Assembly: GCA_003514205.1 (NCBI GenBank)
Contig: DORQ01000311.1
Location: 12,471-17,607 of the forward strand
From: Acidimicrobiaceae bacterium
GTDB taxonomy: Bacteria > Actinomycetota > Acidimicrobiia > Acidimicrobiales > Microtrichaceae
DNA length: 5,137 nt
Direction of reading: 5' to 3'
A model generated the notes under the pieces. It worked only from the letters and a program-made list of their open reading frames with translations. It did not search any database and was not told the origin of the DNA. Every line of letters begins with the position of its first letter. Within the stretch, counting starts at the first letter, position 1. This document shows, piece after piece, positions 1 to 4,702 of this stretch. The position numbers and the translations under genes are program-made.

Positions 1-624
1 GAGTTCGTGGATGGGGTTCGCTATGTCCGAACTGTTCCTGGAATTCGTGCTGCCTGCATCGGCATCTTCTCGGTGGCATTATTCGCAAGCCCGTTGTTCA
101 ACTTCGTCGCCTCTGTCTATGGAAGCAAGATCTTTCACTTGAGAGGGTGGCGACTCGGTGTGGTGTTTGGCGCTGGAGGGATTGGATCGCTCCTTGTCGC
201 TCCCCTTCTCCTCACGGTGGGCCAGCGCGTTCGGCGCGAGCGTTTGGCGGTGATTGGGATGTCGGCCTACGCAGTGGCAACCTCAGCTGTTGGCCTCGCC
301 CCGTCGTGGCCCCTTGCAGTGGTTGGCCTTCTCGCGTTCGGCGGCGCCTACTTGGTGATCGCCTCTGCGCTGAACACTTCGGTTCAGTTGCTAGCTCGTG
401 AAGACATGCGAGGCAAGGCCTACTCGGTGTACGTGATGTGTTTGACCGGTGCGCTGCCACTGGGATTACTCATCTGGGGTGAAGCATCTCAGCAGTTCGG
501 AATTCGCTCGGTCACGGTTGCTGCTGGAGGCGTGCTCGTTGTGGTTGCGCTGATTCTTCGGTTTGGCGGGTTCCTGTCCGCGTTGGGCGATGCTGATCGA
601 GCTAGTCCGAGTCGGAGCGACTGA
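1..624 (+). CDS. MFS transporter, C-terminal half (partial, 5' end outside window)
   Basis: This is the C-terminal part of a major facilitator superfamily transporter, most like the MFS_3/EntS-type exporters. The reading frame is open from base 1 (Glu-Phe-Val-Asp-Gly-Val-Arg-Tyr), so the GTG at 7 is an internal valine codon and not the start. About six hydrophobic segments can be seen, corresponding to helices 7-12, with a short basic loop (Val-Arg-Arg-Glu-Arg, roughly residues 75-79) after the second of them. The segment near residues 130-155, with an acidic residue, Arg-Gly-Lys-Ala-Tyr-Ser, then Gly-Ala-Leu-Pro-Leu-Gly, matches the conserved stretch before helix 11 in MFS_3 proteins. The tail after the last helix is short and polar. 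The substrate cannot be deduced; export of a small molecule or drug is the family norm. The last 23 bases overlap the convergent nuclease gene. Family assignment is confident; the subgroup less so. Confidence 0.85.
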   Translation, partial: EFVDGVRYVRTVPGIRAACIGIFSVALFASPLFNFVASVYGSKIFHLRGWRLGVVFGAGGIGSLLVAPLLLTVGQRVRRERLAVIGMSAYAVATSAVGLAPSWPLAVVGLLAFGGAYLVIASALNTSVQLLAREDMRGKAYSVYVMCLTGALPLGLLIWGEASQQFGIRSVTVAAGGVLVVVALILRFGGFLSALGDADRASPSRSD

Positions 625-1561
625 GGTCCGCGGCATCGGGACAGCTGGCATTGAGTGGGCACCAGCGGCAGTGCGTCCCGGGAGCAGTCGAGGGAGCCCT
701 GCGTTCGCGTCGGAGGTCCACTACCCGATGCGCAGCGTCGACCACCCGATCCACTGTTGCTTCGAGGAGAGCCTCGGTCACGAGTTCGGATTCGAGCTGG
801 CCTTGATCGAGGTAGTAGCTCACCAAGAGCCTCGGTGGAGTGCCGACGCGAAACGTGTCGAGCAATGCGTAGAACCGAAGGTCCAAACGATGTTCGGCTC
901 GGCGGGCACCAGTTTTCAAGTCAACGATGACCTTTCGTGCCTCATGGCCATGGGCGGTTCCCAGAGTGATATCTGGCTTGCCGCCGCAGACGATGGTGCC
1001 GCCACAGAATTCGGCGCGCAGCGGAAACTCAACGGCAGGCATCCAACGCCTCTTGAGTGGTGGCCAGGTTTCGCAGAACGACAGGACCAAGTTGTTGGTC
1101 GCACCGCGTATTTCCGCCAGGGTTTCCGCTGAAGCAAGCGCGAGCCATCCTCCCAGGCCGGTTCCTTCTGCTTGCATCCGTGCCATTGCTTCGTCGATGA
1201 GTTCCAAGGGGGGTCGGACGCGCTCAGATGTGGCAATGAGTTCAATGGCACGATGCGCAAGCGTGCCCTTCGCTATGGGGATCGACCACTCAAACGGGAT
1301 GGCGTCATCCGCGAGGAACTTCGACTCACATCCCAAGACCCGTTCGATCAGGCTTTTGGAAAGAAAGAGCTGGTCCCGCGACGCGGCGACTCCGTCGGCA
1401 TCAATTTCGGTCAGTGCTGTGGCGAGGGGAGCGAGCTGCGCTTCCATATCGGAACGCAGTTCAGCCACGAATCCTGGCTTGAAGAACCGTGGCGCCCCTG
1501 CCGGCGTGCGTATCTGTTCAAGGAGTGCCTGTTGTGCTGGATTGAGTACCGCGTCGGACAT
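602..1561 (-). CDS. PD-(D/E)XK nuclease of RecB/Cas4/AddB type with probable 4Fe-4S cluster
   Basis: A 319-residue protein with the hallmarks of the RecB-like PD-(D/E)XK nuclease superfamily. In order: an N-terminal alpha-helical part; a Ser-Lys-Ser-Leu-Ile-Glu...Leu-Gly-Cys78-Glu-Ser-Lys-Phe segment, the usual entry to this fold; His103 in Ala-His-Arg-Ala-Ile-Glu; Asp197 in Gly-Gly-Lys-Pro-Asp-Ile; and Asp214-Leu-Lys216 in Val-Ile-Val-Asp-Leu-Lys-Thr-Gly. His103, Asp197, Asp214 and Lys216 are the expected metal and catalytic residues. Cys78 with Cys298, Cys301 and Cys307 reproduces the C...C-x2-C-x5-C iron-sulfur pattern of Cas4 and AddB. In the motif usually written Q-x3-Y, Asp227 stands in place of Gln, ahead of Tyr231. 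The ATG lies 5 bases after the SurE-family stop codon with no clear Shine-Dalgarno site, suggesting translational coupling. No helicase or cas gene is adjacent, so its DNA-repair role is inference. Confidence 0.85.
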   Translation of the reverse strand: MSDAVLNPAQQALLEQIRTPAGAPRFFKPGFVAELRSDMEAQLAPLATALTEIDADGVAASRDQLFLSKSLIERVLGCESKFLADDAIPFEWSIPIAKGTLAHRAIELIATSERVRPPLELIDEAMARMQAEGTGLGGWLALASAETLAEIRGATNNLVLSFCETWPPLKRRWMPAVEFPLRAEFCGGTIVCGGKPDITLGTAHGHEARKVIVDLKTGARRAEHRLDLRFYALLDTFRVGTPPRLLVSYYLDQGQLESELVTEALLEATVDRVVDAAHRVVDLRRERRAPSTAPGTHCRWCPLNASCPDAADLSRSDSD

Positions 1562-1566
1562 CGAGG

Positions 1567-2448
1567 CTATTCGGTGAGTTCGGCGTAGGCGACGTAGCCG
1601 TTGCCAAATGCATCCACATCATCGGCGAACTCGGTCACTGTTGACTCGCAGTTGCTCTTCACCATCTCGCGGTCGTTCACCTCGGTGGCTGTCGGCTCAG
1701 TGACCATGCCGCGGATAGTTCCGGTGGTGCAGGTTGGGATGTTGAGGTTATAGACCTTCACTGCCAACGTGCCGTCCAGCACCTGGGAGCGATTCTTGGC
1801 CAGCCACTCAAGGGTGTACTTCACGCCGGAGCCATAGTCGGGGTTGTCAGTGAGACCTTGGCTTGTGGCGAGAGCAGGGATGCCATTTCGGACAGCAGTC
1901 TTCGCTGCGCCCACTGTCCCCGAGAGCGAAACAAATGGACCGATGTTCGCACCCGCATTGATCCCGGAAATGACGAGGTCTGGCGTCGGTAGAGTGCCGC
2001 GGTTTGCCAGGGCGAAGATCACCGAATCAGCAGGAAACCCGGCGACGGCGGTGCCGGCGACTCCCGAGGCTGTGGCAGCAGGCGTTCCTGGTGCTCCCTC
2101 AGGTGTCGTCTTGTCGGAGGTGCCGCTTTGGTTCTCAGCAGGTGCGACGACCTCAACGGTGGTGTCAGGCAACTCGCTCAACGCATTGACGAGGGCATCA
2201 ATCCCGGGCGCCGCGATGCCATCATCGTTGGTAACCAGGATGTGAAGCGATTCGGACGGTGCAACTGTGGAGGTTGTCTCCTCGGATGCTTGTGCGCCTG
2301 TGGTGTTTGCAGCAGCTGGCTTCTGATCGGAAGTGTCAGCAGTGTCGGATTTGGTGGATGAGTCATCTGCGCATCCGATGACCACGAGGCACGGCAGCAG
2401 TAGCGCGGCGAGGATCGTTCGAGCTCGACCCTGGCGTGAAATGGTCAT
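1567..2448 (-). CDS. surE: SurE-family 5'/3'-nucleotidase (phosphatase), predicted lipoprotein
   Basis: A 293-residue SurE-like metal-dependent phosphatase. Residues 1-25 form a signal peptide (Arg5, Arg8, Arg10, then a hydrophobic stretch) ending in a clear lipobox, Val-Ile-Gly-Cys26. Residues 27-67 are a Ser/Thr/Ala/Asp-rich linker typical of anchored extracytoplasmic proteins. The SurE domain runs from about 68 to the end: Asn-Asp75-Asp76-Gly with Ala-Pro-Gly-Ile, Ser108 in Gln-Ser-Gly, Asn164 in Ser-Gly-Ile-Asn-Ala-Gly-Ala-Asn, and Ser-Gly-Thr-Val-Gly-Ala-Ala. These match E. coli SurE Asp8, Asp9, Ser39 and Asn92, so the active site looks intact. Cys240 and Cys267 could form a disulfide outside the membrane. 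The GTP-Asp-like segment reads Gly-Phe-Pro-Ala-Asp. ATG 2448 is preferred to the in-frame ATG at 2478 because a strong Shine-Dalgarno site precedes it and a compact signal peptide begins there. Substrate unknown; nucleotides or other phosphate esters are possible. Confidence 0.9.
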   Translation of the reverse strand: MTISRQGRARTILAALLLPCLVVIGCADDSSTKSDTADTSDQKPAAANTTGAQASEETTSTVAPSESLHILVTNDDGIAAPGIDALVNALSELPDTTVEVVAPAENQSGTSDKTTPEGAPGTPAATASGVAGTAVAGFPADSVIFALANRGTLPTPDLVISGINAGANIGPFVSLSGTVGAAKTAVRNGIPALATSQGLTDNPDYGSGVKYTLEWLAKNRSQVLDGTLAVKVYNLNIPTCTTGTIRGMVTEPTATEVNDREMVKSNCESTVTEFADDVDAFGNGYVAYAELTE

Positions 2449-2454
2449 ATGGTT

Positions 2455-2461
2455 CCCCCCT
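2455..2461 (-). promoter_or_regulatory. Ribosome binding site deciding the SurE-family start
   Basis: On the minus strand this reads AGGGGGG, followed by a 6-base spacer (AACCAT) and the ATG at 2448. The alternative upstream in-frame ATG at 2478 would place this purine run inside the coding sequence and add ten polar residues ahead of the signal peptide. The site therefore fixes the start at 2448. Confidence 0.75.
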
Positions 2462-2488
2462 GTGAAGTTGCTCGCCATCGTACCGTGC

Positions 2489-2510
2489 GTTCAACAACGT
2501 GGTTGTGAAC
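2489..2510. promoter_or_regulatory. Imperfect inverted repeat in divergent promoter region (candidate operator)
   Basis: The left arm GTTCAACAAC and right arm GTTGTGAAC flank a 3-base centre (GTG). The arms pair over nine positions if one A of the left arm is bulged. The repeat sits in the 84-base gap between the divergent SurE-family and trmL genes. On the minus strand a weak -10-like TACGAT (2477-2482) lies just downstream of it, about 30 bases before the SurE-family ATG; I find no good -35 hexamer at normal spacing. The position suits an operator or promoter element, but the indel weakens the symmetry and the binding protein is unknown. Confidence 0.3.
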
Positions 2511-2522
2511 CCCAGACGCTTC

Positions 2523-2526
2523 GGAG
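2523..2526 (+). promoter_or_regulatory. Ribosome binding site for trmL (supports GTG start)
   Basis: GGAG followed by a 6-base spacer (ACGGCG) precedes the GTG at 2533. The next codon, TTG at 2536, could also initiate. However, the GTG gives an N-terminus that aligns exactly with the Met-Leu-Asn start of E. coli TrmL and has the better spacing. Confidence 0.65.
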
Positions 2527-2532
2527 ACGGCG

Positions 2533-3111
2533 GTGTTGAATCTGGTCCTTGTTCATCCACAGATTCCGGCGAACACTGGAAACGTGATTCGGATGTGTGC
2601 GAATAGCGGCACACGGCTGCACCTTGTTGAACCGCTTGGCTTTCGGTTTGAGTCAGCGCTGCTCCGTCGCGCTCGATTGGATTACCACGAGTTCGCAGAG
2701 GTTCAGATTCACGAGAGTTGGTCCGCCTGCCGAAGCAGTCTTCGCCCACATCGCATGTTTGGTTTCTCCGCGGAAGGGGACCAGCGCCACGATCAGATCG
2801 AGTTTAGCGAGTCTGATGTCGTTGTCTTTGGCTGTGAACGAAGTGGATTTGGACCAGAACTTCGCGATGAGTTCAGGTCTGAGGGCAGACTGCTCCGACT
2901 GCCCATGATGCCTGGAAGTCGGAGTCTGAACCTCGCCAATGCTGCTGCGATCGTGGTGTATGAGGCATGGAGGCAGCAGGGATTCCATGGCGAAGCGGGC
3001 CCTCGTCAGGGCGAGCGCACCGGGTCTGAGGGCCCCGCCGATCAGGTGACCCAATCTGAGTTTCCGAATTCGCTTGCAGAAGGACTCGGCGATCCACCCT
3101 GCGACGTCTGA
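2533..3111 (+). CDS. trmL: tRNA (cytidine(34)-2'-O)-methyltransferase, TrmL-like SPOUT enzyme
   Basis: A SPOUT-fold methyltransferase of the TrmL subfamily, which uses S-adenosylmethionine to methylate the 2'-OH of the wobble nucleotide 34 in certain tRNALeu species. Residues 1-35 carry the family N-terminus (Pro12-Ala-Asn-Thr-Gly-Asn-Val-Ile-Arg20, then Leu-His-Leu-Val-Glu-Pro-Leu-Gly-Phe). Residues 45-54 (Arg-Arg-Ala-Arg-Leu-Asp-Tyr-His-Glu-Phe) closely match E. coli. The knot motifs are Phe99-Gly-Cys-Glu102-Arg-Ser-Gly105 and Pro124-Met-Met-Pro-Gly-Ser-Arg-Ser-Leu-Asn-Leu-Ala-Asn136, ending in Val-Tyr-Glu-Ala-Trp-Arg-Gln. Two oddities are visible. Cys101 replaces the usual Pro of Gly-Pro-Glu. 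The protein also continues for roughly 35 residues past the point near 157 where E. coli TrmL ends, with a charged, low-complexity, probably disordered tail. The GTG start is supported by a GGAG site and by family alignment. It is divergent from the SurE-family gene and convergent with the TetR gene. Confidence 0.92.
   Translation: MLNLVLVHPQIPANTGNVIRMCANSGTRLHLVEPLGFRFESALLRRARLDYHEFAEVQIHESWSACRSSLRPHRMFGFSAEGDQRHDQIEFSESDVVVFGCERSGFGPELRDEFRSEGRLLRLPMMPGSRSLNLANAAAIVVYEAWRQQGFHGEAGPRQGERTGSEGPADQVTQSEFPNSLAEGLGDPPCDV
2997..3035 (+). repeat. Inverted repeat within the trmL 3' tail
   Basis: GGGCCCTC (2997-3004) and GAGGGCCC (3028-3035) are perfect 8-base complementary arms around a 23-base loop. 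They lie inside the coding sequence at about residues 155-168, just where the conserved TrmL domain ends and the extra tail begins. In RNA this could form a GC-rich stem-loop. No T-run follows, so it does not look like an intrinsic terminator. Chance occurrence in GC-rich coding DNA is possible. Confidence 0.35.
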
Positions 3112-3144
3112 CCAAGCAGCACAGGTCGTGAACAGGTCGACCGG

Positions 3145-3780
3145 CTATCGCGGGTGAATGCCGAGCACGGCGCCCACCACGGTGCGAAGCAGAGAGTGAT
3201 TGCCGGTGGGGGAGAGCAATACTGACTCGGGGATTTGGGCGAGGCTGATCGCCAATCGCAGGAGCGTCTCAGCGATTGCCAGGTCGATCTCGGGCTCGCG
3301 GTCCCCGTTGATCCCCGCCGCCATCGAAGCCAGTTGGGCCCGTGCTGCAACGAGGAGTGGCCCGCTGCTCGCAGCGAGCAGCGGCACCATGAGGTCGGGG
3401 TCCGACATCATCAGTGCTGGGAGGGCCGAGGATCGAAACTCCAAGATGCCGAGCACCATCGCGGTGGTGATGCGCTCGGTGATATCGGTGATGTTGGCGA
3501 CTTCGAACGAAATCCGGCTGAGCATCTGTTGAATCGCGTACGCGAGTGCTGCGGTGATCACCTCGTCTCGACTCGCGAAATGCCGGTAGGCAGTGGTTCG
3601 TCCAACCTTGGCTTTCGAAGCCAACTCATCCATCGTCCAGTTTCGGAGCCCCTCATCCTCAAGGAGCTCGAGAGCAGCGTCGAGGAGTTTCGGCTCACTG
3701 CCGCTTGGCGGGAGTGGCTGGTAGTTCAGGAGAGATTCGATGAGACCATCACGGGTGATGGCAGTTGCAGTGCGGGCCAC
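3145..3780 (-). CDS. TetR/AcrR-family transcriptional regulator
   Basis: A 211-residue TetR-family repressor. After a roughly 30-residue N-terminal extension, residues 31-79 form the DNA-binding domain: Lys-Leu-Leu-Asp-Ala-Ala-Leu-Glu-Leu-Leu, then Trp-Thr-Met-Asp-Glu-Leu-Ala, then Val59-Gly-Arg-Thr-Thr-Ala-Tyr-Arg-His-Phe68 as turn and recognition helix, then Arg-Asp-Glu-Val-Ile. The remaining residues are helical and hydrophobic, as expected for a ligand-binding and dimerisation domain; no specific ligand subgroup is recognisable. The GTG start overlaps the stop codon of the upstream oxygenase gene by one base (TAGTG on the minus strand), and no strong Shine-Dalgarno site is visible, so translational coupling is likely. 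The placement suggests that it controls its own operon, which is inference. It converges on trmL with a 33-base gap that holds no obvious terminator. Confidence 0.92.
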   Translation of the reverse strand: MARTATAITRDGLIESLLNYQPLPPSGSEPKLLDAALELLEDEGLRNWTMDELASKAKVGRTTAYRHFASRDEVITAALAYAIQQMLSRISFEVANITDITERITTAMVLGILEFRSSALPALMMSDPDLMVPLLAASSGPLLVAARAQLASMAAGINGDREPEIDLAIAETLLRLAISLAQIPESVLLSPTGNHSLLRTVVGAVLGIHPR

Positions 3781-4667
3781 TACTTGGTTGCCCGTGGCGG
3801 ACGTGTCTGTTGTGCGGCGAGTGCTTCTCGTTGACGCCCGTTGATGCTTTCAGGAGGCATTCGAACCTTCGCAGGGAGGAACCGCCAAGTGCGGCGAACG
3901 AACTCCTCAAATACCTGAAGCTCGAGCTGATTGGCGACAGTCCACGGAATATCGAATCGGTCGCGGACGATCTTGGGTAACCCGCCGATTTGGGTCAGTC
4001 TGAAGATCGGTGTCAGGAGTTGGCGCTGAATTGGAAGCGTCCAGGTGGGAAGCCCAGGGAGATGCTCCGCCTTTCCATGAAGGCTGAGATCGAGCACTCG
4101 CTGCGCGGCGGGGGTCATCTCAAGAATGTGTGTGTTGTAGTGGCTCCATTTCGTTGCCCACGAAGCGTAATCCGGCGGCACTTCAGCCATTCCGACGTCA
4201 TATCGGCGATGCCACTCGACCCCTTCGCGGTAGAGCTGCTCGCGTTGGGCTGCGGTGAAGGTGCTGAAACTGAATCGTTCGGCGACTTGTTGAACACTGT
4301 GTTGAAAAGTGGCATGCGCGTACCAGAAGGTCTCGGCGCTTAACGCGTCGTACGGTCGACCCAGGTAGTCGATGCCGTTGATGCGCCGGTGGTAGTTGCG
4401 GACTTTTCTGCCAGCTCGCTCCGCCTCGGGTCCGCTGTACACAACGTCAAGTATCTGGGGCACCGAGCGGAAGACTCTGTCCCATGGATCGTTGAAGAAG
4501 TCCGAGTGTTCAATCACTCCGGCTCCGATAGCTGGATGCATGAGCTGCAGCAGGCCCGCTGTGAGGCCGGTGAAGCTCAACCGTTGGTCGGCCCAGCGCC
4601 ACAAGAGCGAGGAGGGGCCGAGCTCCATCGGCTCATCGAGCGGTGCGAGTTCAATCTCCTGGTACAT
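3780..4667 (-). CDS. DUF2236 / MpaB-family putative oxygenase
   Basis: A 295-residue member of the DUF2236 family, which includes the fungal oxygenase MpaB and bacterial latex-clearing protein Lcp, a haem-b dioxygenase. Visible signatures: Gly17-Pro-Ser-Ser-Leu-Leu-Trp-Arg near the start; Leu-Leu-Gln-Leu-Met-His44-Pro; Gly-Val-Ile-Glu-His54-Ser; Asp-Pro-Trp-Asp-Arg64; Val-Arg-Asn-Tyr-His93-Arg-Arg-Ile-Asn-Gly; Tyr-Asp-Ala-Leu-Ser followed by Ala-His118-Ala-Thr-Phe. One of these histidines, His118 being the best guess, may be the axial haem ligand by analogy with Lcp; this is inference. There is no signal peptide or clear membrane span, so it should be cytoplasmic, unlike secreted Lcp. The C-terminus is basic and Gln/Arg-rich. 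No Shine-Dalgarno site precedes the ATG. The gene follows the aminotransferase by 35 bases and runs directly into the TetR gene. The substrate is unknown. Confidence 0.88.
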   Translation of the reverse strand: MYQEIELAPLDEPMELGPSSLLWRWADQRLSFTGLTAGLLQLMHPAIGAGVIEHSDFFNDPWDRVFRSVPQILDVVYSGPEAERAGRKVRNYHRRINGIDYLGRPYDALSAETFWYAHATFQHSVQQVAERFSFSTFTAAQREQLYREGVEWHRRYDVGMAEVPPDYASWATKWSHYNTHILEMTPAAQRVLDLSLHGKAEHLPGLPTWTLPIQRQLLTPIFRLTQIGGLPKIVRDRFDIPWTVANQLELQVFEEFVRRTWRFLPAKVRMPPESINGRQREALAAQQTRPPRATK

Positions 4668-4674
4668 AAAAGCG

Positions 4675-4680
4675 AGTTTA
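4675..4680 (-). promoter_or_regulatory. Possible -10 element for a leaderless DUF2236 transcript
   Basis: On the minus strand TAAACT fits the actinobacterial TAnnnT -10 consensus and ends 7 bases before the ATG at 4667. A transcript starting at that ATG would be leaderless. This would explain the missing Shine-Dalgarno site (upstream bases CGCTTTT). No convincing -35 hexamer is found at 17-18 bases upstream. The 35-base gap could equally be a plain operon spacer. Confidence 0.3.
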
Positions 4681-4702
4681 GTACCGCGCGGCAGTGTGAG
4701 TG

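Noticed and set aside
606..616. TCCGA-G-TCGGA symmetry in the gene overlap
   Set aside because: One-base centre cannot form a hairpin; it explains why both proteins end in similar Ser/Arg/Asp residues, but nothing more.
602..1561. CRISPR-associated Cas4
   Set aside because: The Fe-S nuclease motifs fit Cas4, but no cas1, cas2 or repeat-spacer array is present; general RecB/AddB-like nuclease is the safer call.
927..1577. Long plus-strand open frame opposite the nuclease gene
   Set aside because: It is antisense to a gene with clear catalytic motifs, and its translation is Ser/Arg-rich with no recognisable domain, as expected for a GC-rich shadow frame.
2449..2478. Upstream in-frame ATG (2478) as the start of the SurE-family gene
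   Set aside because: It would put the strong Shine-Dalgarno run inside the coding sequence and add ten polar residues before the signal peptide.
3121..3139. Direct repeat ACAGGTCG at 3121-3128 and 3132-3139
   Set aside because: Two short copies with no further copies or context; consistent with chance.
3112..3144. Terminator between convergent trmL and TetR genes
   Set aside because: Only an 8-base palindrome without a loop (GGTCGACC) is present, with no stem-loop plus T-run.
3235..3834. Plus-strand open frame opposite the TetR gene
   Set aside because: The translation has no recognisable family and lies opposite a clear helix-turn-helix regulator; treated as a shadow.
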